64,000 nt of DNA from Capillidium heterosporum (lineage: Eukaryota > Entomophthoromycota > Entomophthoromycetes > Entomophthorales > Capillidiaceae), in the NCBI GenBank assembly GCA_016630905.1, contig WBMQ01000002.1:372001-436000 (forward strand), in the 5' to 3' direction. The translations under genes and the position numbers were made by a program. Below the pieces are notes generated by a model that was not told where the DNA came from, made no database searches, and worked only from the letters and a program-made list of their open reading frames with translations. Below are positions 45,329-56,977 of this stretch, in pieces (within the stretch, counting starts at the first letter, position 1; every line of letters starts with the position of its first letter).

Positions 45329-46675
45329 TTATTTCTCCGACTCTGGTCTCAAAGAACGGACGGCTTTACCAGCTTGCCACATCTCATGGTCACGGATCTG
45401 CTTCAACTCGGCCTCCAGCTTCTTTCTATAATCCTTCTCACTATTCTTCGTCAGAGAGCGTCGCGTCTCGTTACCGTTGGCTACTTCATCATAGATCTTT
45501 TGGAAGACAGGTTTAGTGGCCTCATAGAATTTGGGATACCAATCCAAAGCACCGCGCTGGGCAGTGGTGGAACAGTTGGCAAACATCCAATCCATACCTT
45601 TAGCGCCTACCAAAGGATACAAGGATTGAGTGGCCTCTTCAACGGTCTCGTTGAAAGCTTCCGAAGGGGAGTGGCCTTTGGCACGTAGGACTTCGTACTG
45701 AGCTAGGAAGGCACCGTAGATACCACCCATAAGAATACCGCGTTCACCAGTAAGATCGGAGTAGACTTCCTTTTCAAAGGTAGTTTCGTATAGGTAGCCG
45801 GAACCTACCGCTACACCTAGAGCTAAGGCCTTTTCTTTAGCGGCACCGGTGACGTCCTGGAACACGGCAACTGAGGAGTTGATTCCGCGTCCCTCCAAAA
45901 ATAGGTTGCGTACGGTGGTACCCGATCTAAATAAAGATAGAATTGGTAAGTATTGGTGTCTTCAGCATTAAAAATGTACCCTTTGGGGGCGACTAGGATG
46001 ACATCGATATCCTTAGGTGGGATGACACCAGGTATCCTCTTTGTAGACGACCGAGAACCCGTGGCTGAAACTTAGGGTCTTACCCTTGGTCAAGAAGGGT
46101 TTCAAAGTGGGCCACAGCGTCTTTTGGGCGGCATCAGATAGCAAGTTTAGGATGACTTGACCCTGGTCGGCTGCTTCTTCAATGGAAAAGAGATCTTTGC
46201 CTTCGACCTAAACATACAAATTGAAGCTAGATCAATATACTAGTTAAATATATATAAAGTTACCCATCCGTCAGCGACAGCTTTGTTCCACGAATCACCA
46301 CCTTTACGTACCCCAACTACTACATCGAGTTTGTGGTCTTTGAGGTTGAGGGCTTGACCTCTACCCATAGGACCGTACCCAATGACGGCTATACGATCGG
46401 GGAATATGGTCTTCAACTTCTGGGCTGGGAAGTCGCTGCGTTCCCATACCTCTTCCTTAGTACCGCCGAAGTCCATGGTCTTCAAGCCACGTTTCGAGTT
46501 CAATTGGAACTAGAGTTGAAATATAAAGTTAGATACATTCACTATATAGATAGATTCAACTTACTTGAACTTTGGGCAGCTGCTGTGCTGAGCTTAGACC
46601 GGTACGAACAACGGCCATCTTGGTCAACTTGGAGAGTCCTTGGCTTTTCAAAAAGCTACGAGTCATACGTTGCAT
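45329..46675 (-). CDS. ILV5: Ketol-acid reductoisomerase ILV5, with an apparent frameshift
   Basis: Mitochondrial acetohydroxyacid reductoisomerase of branched-chain amino acid synthesis. The start [17 protein letters not shown] is a typical mitochondrial targeting peptide. The NADPH-binding Rossmann motif is [31 protein letters not shown] and [18 protein letters not shown] are near-invariant family blocks, and all exons match the yeast enzyme in order. The third exon breaks: it reads [13 protein letters not shown], then needs a change of frame to reach [17 protein letters not shown]. One extra base near 46030 accounts exactly for the shift, with no residue gained or lost relative to the family. 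No GT-AG intron fits there. Sequencing error, a recent mutation or frameshifting are the options. TATA-like element at 46759-46767. Confidence 0.9.
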
Positions 46676-49011
46676 CTTGGATATAGTGTTAAAGTTTGGT
46701 TATGAGCTGTAGGTAAATAAAAAGAGTTTGAGTTCAGGTTCTAGGTTGGAGATATTGTCTTTATATACCCTCAAACTTTATCTTTATCTCTATTCGTTGT
46801 AGTGCATAGGTATAAAACCTTTTGAATAACAGTCACTTCCCTATACGTTGCATGAACTACAATCCTTAATTTGCAATTCCTAAATTGAAGTTTTATAGTA
46901 TACCTACAATATCTGGCTAGGTTAGCATTTTATTGGATACTGTATTTATGTCTTGCATCCCTGGAAACATTTTGCAACAATGATAAAAGGTTGATAATCG
47001 TGAGTCATTTCCATTTTCCCAAAAAGATGGATGGCTGACTTGATTACGTATTACTTGTGCCTTTTGTACTTTAGAGATAAGATTAAAGTTTTTACATATC
47101 ACATCGACAATAAATTTTGTTGTAGTAAGGGAAAGTTGAAATCCGTGACTCGGATATGAAAGTTTAAGGATAGATTTGATTAGATTAATGTTGAAATATA
47201 CTGTATTAGAACTGTATGTAGATTTGTTATCGGTTATGCGAGATACCTTTATTTTCTTTTACTAGATGATATCGGTATAGGAAGAAGACTATGTTGCAAC
47301 CCCTTGTAATGTAGGCATATCTGTTGTATTATATATATCCCTCATTTTGTCATATATCTTCGTGGGAATTATGTGGAAAATAGGACCAGGAATGTCAAAA
47401 GATCTATATACTAGACTTTTATCAAAGTCATCTGGGTAGTCTCAATATTAGCTTACTAACTTTGAACGAAAAGTCATCTTCTGAGCTTTATATACTTTCT
47501 CACGGTTATATATAAAGTTTTTTTAGGGAGGATCCTAGTAAGGTGTCGAATACCTTGATAAGATAGCATTCAGAATGTATAAGTAGTTGTTACCGTTTAG
47601 TAAAGTAAATTATAGCAATATATGGATATCCAAACCACTATATGATGGATTTTAAAGGATAGTGTGTCTAAATACTAAAGGTACTGGTGGAAATATGAAC
47701 ACACATATATATCTAAAACTAAGACTAAATGTTTGTAATATCAATTTTTGTAAACTTTTATAATCACTTCAAGACGAAAAGCTTTTCAATTACTCGTGTA
47801 AGGTTGATTCTACGCTAGGTAAAACATAGACAAGAAATATACTTATCGTTGAAAGGTCTAGCTTAATGCCATTATTTTTAATTCTTCAATCCTATATATC
47901 GTCTGGGATACCACTATTTATTTTTGTTTGGATGAGAAGCATTTGCATTCAAAGATTTCCTAAACTTTGATAAACAAACTTTATATAATATTTGAGGTAA
48001 AGGGTATATATAGTACATTTCAAATGTATTACAGAGAGGTTTGAAAATACCATAGGCTCACTTCAAGACAAGTCTAACTAACGTTAAAGCTTTAGCTAAT
48101 CCAACATCAGCAAACTGAAGCATTATCTAGCAGGCTAAAAATACTGCTATAGTAAACTTTTATACCTATTATATAAAATGTTTATAAATAAGGTTTCATA
48201 TTTATTAGAAGCTATATAAGTTTTTATAGACGTTCAGTGCTTCACTTTTGTAAATACAAATATCCAATTTAGGGAGTATTGTCTTCCAAAAATAGATATA
48301 ACTTTATTGTGAAAGTATGCCAATATCTTTTGAAAATATATGCTTTGGAACTGTTTCAAATTTGCAACCAAGAAATCGTAAAATTAACAAACGGGACGAG
48401 GTAGAAAACTATAGAAGGCAAAGGTATCGATTGAAGAATCAAGTGCACTAGATAGTACAACCTCCAACATGAAATCGCATTGCTGCATTTAAAACTTTTA
48501 TACTTTTAGATGCTATACACCGATTGTACACCAAAGTTTGGAGTACTTTCCAACTAAGTTATGGATCCACTCAAAATCTGACTTTTCATATTTATAGAAC
48601 TATGCCAATCAACATTAGGTATCTACCCTACTTTACAGAATGCCTATCTTTTCTATCTCTATCTACTTATATTTAAAGTAAACATAGTGTCAAAGCTAAA
48701 TATATAGAGAGTTCACTTTTAAAAAATTGCCAATTTGGGCCAAATTTTGGATAAATTTGGAATTTGGACTGCAAACATTAAACCTTTCCTTTTCGGTAGC
48801 ATGTTGACCCCAAATAAGGGAATATTTACCTACTCTATACTCAACGTATACCTCAGACAAAGAAGTCTATGGAAGCTAATTTTGGGGATACCCGTATACT
48901 TTTTTGAAAATGGTATCATACAATCGCTCAATTGTGTAAATCGTATAGCTTCGGAAACTATAAAAGGGATTGAACAAGGCATCATCTTACAAAGATAATT
49001 TTATAAAGACA
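46676..49011. other. Long gene-poor stretch
   Basis: AT-rich DNA between the ILV5 promoter and the GST array. I looked for GST relics and saw none. Small open frames at 46917-47102 (minus) and 48735-48998 (plus) lack family resemblance and were not called. Confidence 0.5.
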
Positions 49012-49898
49012 ATGACTAAAAGCACCATTAAATTTTACGACTTGTTCAGTGGTGAGCACAACGCCATCTACTTTTCGCCGTACGGCTGGAGAACGCACCT
49101 ATGCCTAAAACATAAGGTAAATACATCTTATTATCGTAAACTAATGATGTCTGAAACTAGGATCTAGATTTCCAACACGTTCCATTAACCTTCCTAGGTA
49201 TTAAAGAGACCATACCTAAGCTAACGTAACTTAAACACCGTCTCAACTTTTTCTAAAAACCAATCTAGGAACGGTAAATGGACGCAGATCCCCACCATAG
49301 AAGTGACCGATGGCACCGCCAACCAAGTCATCTACAACTCCAAAGACATCGCCTTATACTTAGATATCCACTATCGAAATCAAGGACTTGGCCAACTCTT
49401 CCCAAATGGGTACCAGTTCAGTGCCTTTATCGAAGAATATTTGGTCAAGTACGGGTCAGCCATCACCAGCTTCGTAATAAACTATGAACTTGAAAGCTTG
49501 GATCAAGCGAACCAACTATATTTCAAAGAAAAGTATGGTACGGCACTTTTGAGTATCGCCAAAAAGTTAAAAGAGGAAAGTGCGGTAGAAAATCAGGTGA
49601 AGACGTTCAAAGATTTTTTGGAACCTTTCAACGCAGTGTTGGAGTTGGCACCATATTTGGAAGGCACTAAACGTAATTCAAATTTTATTTAGAGAATACT
49701 AACTTTTTGTGCCGTTTAGCTACCTATTCAGACTACGCCCTGTTTGGATTTCTAAAGTGGTTGCACGCTTTAGCACCTCAACAGTTTGACAAGGTTATCA
49801 CCAAGGACCCCGAGCACAAGTTGGTTAGTGGTTGGTTCGAATCACTGCTGCAGTTGCACGATGGCCATGCTAAAGGCTTCAAAACTTATGAGAATTGA
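49012..49898 (+). CDS. Glutathione S-transferase-like protein, array member 1
   Basis: Four exons encode ~245 residues starting MTKSTIKFYDLFSGEHN. The thioredoxin-like N-terminal domain has IYFSPYGWRTHLCLKHK, LTFLGIKETIPKLT (cis-Pro region) and VIYNSKDIALYLD (the Asn/Glu-Ser glutathione-binding element), and is followed by an all-helical C-terminal domain with TYSDYALFGFLKWLHAL. It resembles etherase-type (LigE-like) fungal GSTs. The Ser of Phe-Ser-Pro could be catalytic; the Cys of omega/LigE enzymes is replaced by Gly. Introns fall after LKHK, after PKLT and after EGTK, at the same places as in its four paralogues. With member 5 it forms a subtype with GWR instead of a Trp-Phe pair. Confidence 0.83.
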
Positions 49899-50900
49899 TG
49901 TACTTATTTAAGTACACATCTACATTTCAAATTAAAGCTATTCCTACATTTGTATAAAGTTGTGTATTGATAAACTTTCTTAATGAAGCGATTTTTATCA
50001 GTTCCATATGATAAATCTTTGTAAATATGTCGATCGATACCAGCTTGAATTTAGGTTTTGGATACACACTTATAGTAAGCTCAAATTGCGGACATCTGGT
50101 TCAATAAGCTTTGTTTAGGTTTAGGATGAATCAGTTATTGCTTGATTAAATCCAGAGGGTAGCAATTGTATATTTCCTGTTACCTATTAGCTATTAACTT
50201 CAACCAGATTTAACAAAGTATATTGAAACAGGCATCTATCACCTCCTTGTACTGTTTCCAGTTGATTTAAATTGGTGTCTACCTTCCCACCTACAAAATA
50301 TGGCAAAATTTTAAACCTATTTTATTACAAACTGTAGTGAAACGTATAGCATATATATCCATATTTTTGATATTTTTATTTATAAGCTACACCAGTCAAA
50401 TATTACCACTTGAATACTTAAAAGTCGTAGGTTAATTCAAAATATTGTGCTGATGGTCACTGTAGAAACATTCTAAAGCCATTTATCTGAAATAAACTGT
50501 GCCCATCTTCATTTAATAGTAAAGCAAATCAGTTCAAAATTGCTATTCTTATCATAAAAGTTTAGTTTGTTTTTAGGAATGAAAGGGAAAGTGCTATCCA
50601 ATTCTTCCAAGCCAGTACGTTTCTATACAAAGCTTCCAAAAAGTAGTTCACTAATCCTTGGAGTCTCAGTAAAAATTTTTGTACGAATCACTTACGCCTA
50701 TTAAGCTATGCTTTATATATTCTATTGAATAACCCCTTAAATTCCAAATATGTATACCTTCTATGTATAAAGGCACCTGCCAGCACATGTCACTTTACAA
50801 TTGAATTTTTAGAGCCTCATGTACATACTCATAAACTACTAGGAAAGGCTATATTATAAATAGTGGAACTTTGTATACACTGCTCGATATCTTTTAAAAT
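49899..50900. other. Intergenic, no gene seen
   Basis: AT-rich spacer between GST member 1 and the GST pseudogene. Nothing recognised. Confidence 0.55.
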
Positions 50901-51539
50901 ATGTTACCAACAACCATGGCTTTATACAGCTACAGTAACAAAGATACTATTTTTTTTTCACTCTCCGATTAGTTTATTGACAATGCTTTTAAAGCATAAG
51001 ATACATTGAATATCCTTCCCGTCCATAAATTATTAGTATTGAAAAAGATTGGAATTTCAACATACTGGTCTAACTATACTTGAAATTAAAGACATGATAT
51101 ACAAGTTAATATTTCCATTATCCTCAATTGATTTGCCTAACTTGTAAATTAGGGGTGATAGATAAGACATCCCAGTCCTAACTGTAGAGCAAGATGAGAT
51201 TGCAAAGGTGATCTTCAACTCTTGGGATATAGCAATCAAATTAGAAAGATGGTTTTTAGATCGTGGATTTGTTCACTGTTTCCAAACGGTCCATGCTTTA
51301 GCAATTTTTTGAGAGATCTATATACTTTTCAAACTTAATTCCATAGTAAAGTTTGTATTTGTCAATGAATGTCAGCATTTAGATAGTGGAGAACCAACTT
51401 TGAAGCTGATTTTAAAAATCGTAATATATATATCAATTATATAAAATAGAATAAATTTTACTACTTGTAAAGACTTGGTTCGATACCTTGTCTGAGCTGC
51501 ATGATGGGCACGCAGTCCTTCAAAGTTTACAATCCTTGA
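50901..51539 (+). pseudogene. Glutathione S-transferase pseudogene in the array
   Basis: The sequence follows the paralogue at 51989 from its ATG to its TGA but is broken throughout. Exon 1 reads ALYSYSNKDTIFFSLSD and then hits a stop. Exon 2 keeps HTGLTILEIKDMIYKL. Exon 3 keeps IPVLTVEQDEIAKVIFNSWD, SLFPNGPCFSNFLRDLY and FVFVNECQHLDSGEP, but in shifting frames. A stretch of about 70 codons before the end is missing, and the terminus WFDTLSELHDGHA runs into a two-base deletion just before the remnant of SFKVYNP. Its 3' flank still matches that of member 2. Confidence 0.85.
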
Positions 51540-51988
51540 AATGGCTTGCTATTTATTATCATTAGCTTTCGACTCTGCTTATGAGCAGCGCCCTCGTTTG
51601 AAATAAACTATTTACATATACCAATCTAATGAAGTATATATTGTAAACATATCATGATACTAAATTTAAAATGTATGTGCATGTCAAAGGAGTGTTAGAA
51701 ACCCTATAGTATATTGTTTAAAGCCCCATTAATTGCCAGAGACAGTAACAAAACAGTATTACAAATCAAATTATTTGTTAGTCCAATCAGGCTTTGACTA
51801 AACCGTTTGCTCAATTTACAAATCAAATGACAACCCTATTCAAACAACTCACCTCATGGTTTATTCTAAATAAACATCTTGGCTTTAAAAAAAAACCCTA
51901 TTCAAACAAAACAAGAATATGTATTCAAGCTTCTTTATCACCATAAATAGTGGAACATGGGTGATATGCACAAACACTTTTTAAAAAT
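51540..51988 (+). promoter_or_regulatory. Upstream region of GST member 2 with CCAAT box
   Basis: After the pseudogene's 3' flank (51601-51641, homologous to 52936-52978) comes a promoter region with GTCCAATCAGG at ~51780. A CCAAT box also lies upstream of member 4 (GCAGCCAATCAAAG, ~55017). The last bases before the ATG (TTTTTAAAAAT) are shared with member 4. CCAAT-complex control is plausible but unproven. Confidence 0.4.
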
Positions 51989-52882
51989 ATGGCAACTGAA
52001 TCGATAACTTTGTACGACTTGTACGCGACCAAGGAAAACCAAGTCTTCTTCTCACCGTACGGGTGGTTTGTAAAGATGGCTTTGAAGCACAAGGTAAATT
52101 CTCGCTACACTTTCTCTATATTACAAACCTACCAATGCTAATTTTGAAAGGGTTTGGAGTTTAACCATGTCGGTCTAACCCTCCTCGAGATCAAAGAGAA
52201 GATACCCAAGTTAACGTGAGTGTCCTTTTATTTTAAATCAATTGATAATCGAATCAGCGACGGCAAGTGGGAGATGATCCCAGTCGTCACCTTAGGTCAA
52301 GGCGAAACTACAAAGATAGTTTACAACTCTCGTGACATAGCGTTAGAGCTGGAGAAACAGTTCCCAGATCAAGGCTTAGGATCACTGTTTCCAAACAACC
52401 CTCATTTCAGCCAGTTCTTGGAAGCTTACGTAAAAGTGCAATCTAAACCAATATACCAGTTCGTCTTCACCAACGAATGCAACTGTATGGATCCAGAAGG
52501 GCAAACCTACTTCAGATCGCGATTTCAAAAATATTTGGATGTAATTGACTCCAATTTCAAGGATGCTGCCAAGATGGAGCTCATTTACTCCGAGGTGAAT
52601 AAGTTCTTGACACCAATTACTGCCACTCTCAAGGAATTTAAATTTCTGGACGGGGAGAAACGTAAGGTTCTTTTAGATACCTGTATAGTAACTTTCTTTG
52701 TAGCTGCATATTCTGACTATATCGTCTTTGGTATAATGAAGTGGTTCCAGTGCCTCAATCTAGGTGTCTTTACCAAGATTATCGAGCAAAACCCAGCTCA
52801 TAAACCTATAAAGGATTGGTTCGATTTACTATCAGAACTCCACGACGGGTACGCAAAGTCCTTTAAAGTTTATAACCCTTAA
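51989..52882 (+). CDS. Glutathione S-transferase-like protein, array member 2
   Basis: Four exons, ~250 residues, starting MATESITLYDLYATKENQ. The N-terminal domain carries VFFSPYGWFVKMALKHK, LTLLEIKEKIPKLT and IVYNSRDIALELEKQ. The helical C-terminal domain holds FVFTNECNCMDPEG, AYSDYIVFGIMKWFQCLNL and the terminal HDGYAKSFKVYNP. It forms the inner subtype together with members 3 and 4 and the pseudogene (Trp-Phe-x-x-Met-Ala-Leu-Lys-His-Lys). The third exon is one long open frame from 52251. Likely a cytosolic, glutathione-dependent transferase or etherase; the substrate is unknown. Strong identity to member 4 points to recent tandem duplication. Confidence 0.83.
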
Positions 52883-53854
52883 AGTATAGGGTTTTAGAAT
52901 GTACTTTTAGCTCAAGTTTAAAAACACCACTTTCGAAAAATAAACTATTTACTGGTACCAGTTTAATGAAATATATGGAACGCTTTTTATGTTACTAATT
53001 TTAAAAGGCAAGTATATCTAGTTAATGTTTACTGAGAAATAGTTGTAAAACCTAGCTTATTACCTGTGGTAAGTATAGAAACTAGTACTGATCTACTTTG
53101 TAGTGTTAGTAAATAGGATTCACTTTGTTAAACAGTATCAGCAGTGCTTTAATACTGCCAGACCGTAGTGTCTTATGGTTCAAAGTCCTGGTAAGGGGTT
53201 TTAGAGTGCTAGCTATTGAATACACTGCATCACTTCAAACTGAATGCTGTTTAGGTGCTTTAGTATCAGATACATGTTCATTAATGTCAATAGGAAAGAT
53301 TGGATATGAAAATAGAAGCCTATAGTTTGATGAGAGTATCTGGTGGCATAAGCTTGTTAAAATTGGAATCACCGATACGAATAATACCAAAACCAACACA
53401 GCCTTCTACATAAAGCTCATATGCATATATTATTTAAACTATACAAGCCGTTATGATAATGCTTTGCCAACTCAAAGATCAGAGCACTTAGTATGGTATA
53501 CTGGTTGACTTATTTTCTCAAACCTGAGTGTCCAAGATGGTATAAAATCACACATTTTACAGAATAGAAGCTTCTGTGAAATCCATCATCTGATCGAGCT
53601 ATCCAACTTGAAACAACGGCGCCTGAGCTACAAAACCTGAACGCATCCTCACTTTACTATCCTACCAAAGCTTTGATTTGTTGGCTAATGGATCAAGCCT
53701 CGCATCTATGTAGTGCTTCTAGTATATAATTTATGAACTCTACATTGTAGTTTAACTAAAATAAATATACCAATCAAAATGAAGATATGGGCTTAACCAC
53801 TGCAAATCCTACAAATAGTGGATCTTAGATCCAGTAAGCAGACATTTTAAAGCT
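52883..53854. other. Intergenic, no gene seen
   Basis: Contains the 3' flank of member 2 and the promoter of member 3. The open frame at 53125-53325 shows no family resemblance. The string AAATAGTGGA just before member 3 also occurs before member 2. Confidence 0.5.
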
Positions 53855-54726
53855 ATGGCAACCGAAGCGATAACTATATACGACCTCTACAACGGTGAAG
53901 AGAACCAGATCTTCTTCTCACCTTTCGCATGGTTTATAAGGATGGCCTTGAAACATAAAGTGAGTTTTACTCCACTTCATATATCGCTAACTGCATCTTA
54001 AAAGGGTCTAGAATTTAAACATGTTGGTCTAACCTTCCTAGAAATCAAGGATCAGATCCCTAAATTGACGTAGACCTCCAATTGACTTATCTAACATTAA
54101 ATTAGAGACGGTAAATGGACTCAGGTCCCGGTTCTTACTTTAGGCCAAGGTGAAGTCATAGATGTCTTCTACAACTCAAGGGAAATAGCAGTAGAATTGG
54201 AGAGAAGGTTCCCAGACCAAGGCTTCGGTTCGTTGTTCCCTAACGGATATCAATTCAGTCACTTCCTAGAGACCTACATATTTAGTAAAGCTAAACTGAT
54301 CGTACAATTCATAGCTGCCAACGAAATTCGATGCCTGGATGCCGGTAACCGAGCTCTCTTCCAAGAGAAGTTCAAGACAGCTTTAGAGACTATTGGAATC
54401 AACTTTGAGAGTAAAGAGAGGGAGCAAGAGGCTTATGTCGAGTTAAGCCAACTGTTCACACCGATCACTGCTACTCTCAAGGCATTCAAGTTTTTGGATG
54501 GGGAAAGCCGTAAATTTTTTTAAAGTAAATTTTTAATTTGATTGTAGCTGCCTACACCGACTATGTAGTCTTTGGCGCCATGAAGTGGTTGCAGGCACTC
54601 AATTCAGATGCCTTTACCAAGGTTTTTGAGCAAGATGTCGCACATAAACCCATGAAAGATTGGTTTAACTCTTTGTCCGAATTATATGATGGATACGCAA
54701 AGTCTTTCAAGGTTTACAAACCTTAG
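53855..54726 (+). CDS. Glutathione S-transferase-like protein, array member 3
   Basis: Four exons, ~248 residues, starting MATEAITIYDLYNGEENQ. N-terminal blocks IFFSPFAWFIRMALKHK, LTFLEIKDQIPKLT and VFYNSREIAVELERR; C-terminal blocks ANEIRCLDAGNRALF, AYTDYVVFGAMKWLQAL and DGYAKSFKVYKP. Here the residue after Ser-Pro-Phe is Ala rather than Gly, again without the Cys of omega/LigE enzymes. The intron before AYTDY is ~37 nt. Intact throughout; no stops or frameshifts. It is less similar to members 2 and 4 than they are to each other. Confidence 0.83.
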
Positions 54727-55119
54727 CATATAGGACAGCATACAACACTATTTTACGTGTATTTATGCACAGCCTTAGTTTTCAAATAGACTATTTGCAC
54801 ATATGAATTAAACTATATTTACTTTTTATATCTTTTATAACATAAGGTTTATATATTATGTATAGCTACTTGAAATCCGCCAGGAAACATGTAGTCAATT
54901 GCTGAAAGCTTAGTAATCTATTAGGGATATGTAAAAATCCCTTCTTTAATTGGAAGCTATTATTAAATTCATGAAAAATAATGCAGTGTTACAATTAATT
55001 TTGTCGCTGTTGACGCAGCCAATCAAAGAACAATTTTATCAAAATACAGTCATGTGCTCAGGCACATCCAGGTCTATAAAAAGAGGTTTGAGCCAAATAG
55101 ACAACTACTTTTAAAAATT
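54727..55119 (+). promoter_or_regulatory. Upstream region of GST member 4
   Basis: Holds the 3' flank of member 3 (a homologue of the 52936 segment: AGACTATTTGCACATATGAA), a CCAAT box at ~55017 and a TATA box, TATAAA, at 55075-55080, 45 nt before the ATG at 55120. Confidence 0.5.
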
Positions 55120-56012
55120 ATGGCAACTGAATCGATAACTTTGTACGATTTGTATGACACCAAGGAGAGTCAAGTCTTCTTTTCACCATTTGGGTGGTTT
55201 ATAAACATGGCGCTGAAGCATAAGGTAAACTTTTCATACATTTTTTACATACAATCAGCTACTAACTCTACTTATGAAAGAGTGTAGAGTTCAACCATGT
55301 CGGCCTAACCTTCCTCGAAATTAAAGAAAAGATACCCAAGTTGACGTACTGTACAATAATTACCCAAACCATCTAACAATTGAATTAGCGACAATAAGTG
55401 GGAGAGAATCCCCGTCATTACTATAGGCCAAAATGAATCCCTGCAAGTCATCCATAATTCTAGGGACATAGCTCTAGAGCTAGAGAAACGGTTCCCGGAC
55501 CGAGGCTTCGGCACTTTATTTCCAAACGGCCCAAACTTTAGTCAATTCCTAGAAGCTTACGCGATCTCCAGGGCTAAATCAATGATACAATTTGTATTCC
55601 CTAATGAATGTCGATGTCTGGATGAAAACAACCAAGCTTACTTCAAATCGAGATTCCAAAAGGATTTGGAGATGATAGAGGCCAGCTTCAACGATAGTGT
55701 AAAGGAGAAGGAGATTTACGATGAGCTATATCAGTTTTTGGCACCGGTGAACGCTACTCTTAAAGAATTTAAATTTCTGGATGGGGATAAACGTAAGTTT
55801 CTTTCATATGCTCATACTATAACTTCTTTGTAGCTGCCTATTCGGATTATGTCGTCTTTGGGGTTATGAAATGGTTTCAGTGTCTCAATTTAAAAGCATT
55901 TACAAAGGTTATTGATGAGGATGTCATTCACAAACCTTTGAAGGATTGGTTCGATTCCATATCGGAGTTACACGATGGATACGCAAAGTCCTTTAAGATT
56001 TACAAACCTTGA
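55120..56012 (+). CDS. Glutathione S-transferase-like protein, array member 4
   Basis: Four exons, ~250 residues, starting MATESITLYDLYDTKESQ, the same first eleven residues as member 2. Blocks: VFFSPFGWFINMALKHK, LTFLEIKEKIPKLT, VIHNSRDIALELEKR, FVFPNECRCLDENNQ, AYSDYVVFGVMKWFQCLNL and HDGYAKSFKIYKP. Exon 2 begins SVEFNHVG after an acceptor GAAAG, keeping the length of the paralogues. The frame is intact. Function as for the other members. Confidence 0.83.
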
Positions 56013-56519
56013 AGTGGACACCTTATACGATGATTTGGTCTTTATTTGTGAGAAGCGTCCTTGTTCAAAATAAATCGTGTTTTTAACAACTTATATGATC
56101 TGTTGGTGAAATTTTGGAGGGAATTGGGGATACCTTTGACTTTGCAAAAGACTTAAAATACGTATCTCTTTTATTTATAATGACAGGATAGCATTTAGAT
56201 ACAATTCTCTGATATATTTTTAGCTAGTTCATTTAAGCAATATTTTCTAATATTGGTACCAATATCCATCTATAGTTATATATCAATTAGATAAGATAAA
56301 GCTGGAATTAGCATTATTTATATGCAAAGCATACTATAAAAACTGGATATAACATGTGTATTTATATAGCTTTTGCATCATCAGAAGTATAACCTCAAAT
56401 AAGGAGAAAAATCAATGTTTACTCGATTTGCTGTAAGATACTTATGTACTATCAAGTGAGGTAGGGTGTAAAGTTGAATTTGAAGTTTGTACATCCAAAG
56501 TACACAATTCATAAAAATG
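56013..56519. other. Convergent intergenic spacer
   Basis: 3' flanks of GST member 4 and the expansin-like gene. AT-rich, nothing recognised. Confidence 0.6.
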
Positions 56520-56912
56520 TTAAGCTCGATTGATCCCATTGCAGTATTTCTTGTCGACAGCACTCCACTTGACTTTAATTTCCCCGACATTCAAGCTGGC
56601 AAACTTCTTAAAGGTACCCTTGGCTAGATCCAAAATATTACTTCCGTTTTTGTCCACGACCATGACGTACTGGGGTGCCTTGCTCCCGCTCTGTAACTCG
56701 ACCTTCAAGCAAGCACCACAATGCTTGAGTGAGATTCCGTTAACAGCAACTAATCTGTTGCGATCCATCTTGCTGTAGTCAAACTGCTCACAATAGGGAT
56801 CATCGTTGAAGTCGTGCCAGGTTGCAGTACCCTTGTTGTTGAGAGAATCGGCTTGTACCGTCATGATGACTGCCAACACGACTAAGGTGATTACTTTTAA
56901 ATTGAAGTTCAT
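56520..56912 (-). CDS. Small secreted double-psi beta-barrel (expansin/RlpA-like) protein
   Basis: A 130-residue unspliced protein with a signal peptide (MNFNLKVITLVVLAVIMTVQA) followed by a single DPBB domain. Family features: GTATWHDFNDDPYCE at the start, LVAVNG followed by HCGACLKV (the paired cysteines), VMVVDKNGSNILDLAKGTF (the second psi strand with Asp), and KVKWSAVDKKYC at the end. Four cysteines would form two disulfides. Such proteins are common in fungi as expansin-like, barwin-like or protease-inhibitor-like secreted proteins; there is no cellulose-binding C-terminal domain here. It lies on the opposite strand inside the GST array, between members 4 and 5. No link in function is evident. 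Confidence 0.85.
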   Translation of the reverse strand: MNFNLKVITLVVLAVIMTVQADSLNNKGTATWHDFNDDPYCEQFDYSKMDRNRLVAVNGISLKHCGACLKVELQSGSKAPQYVMVVDKNGSNILDLAKGTFKKFASLNVGEIKVKWSAVDKKYCNGINRA

Positions 56913-56970
56913 TATAATGTAGTTTGGATTTCTTGGTTTTTTGTTGGGTTAGGTCGGCTTGTGTACACCT

Positions 56971-56977
56971 ATTTATA
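56971..56977 (-). promoter_or_regulatory. TATA box of expansin-like gene
   Basis: GTATAAATAG on the minus strand, about 60 nt upstream of the ATG at 56912. Confidence 0.6.

Noticed and set aside
48735-48998. 87-codon plus-strand frame just before the GST array
   Set aside because: No similarity to GSTs or anything else recognised; composition of spacer DNA.
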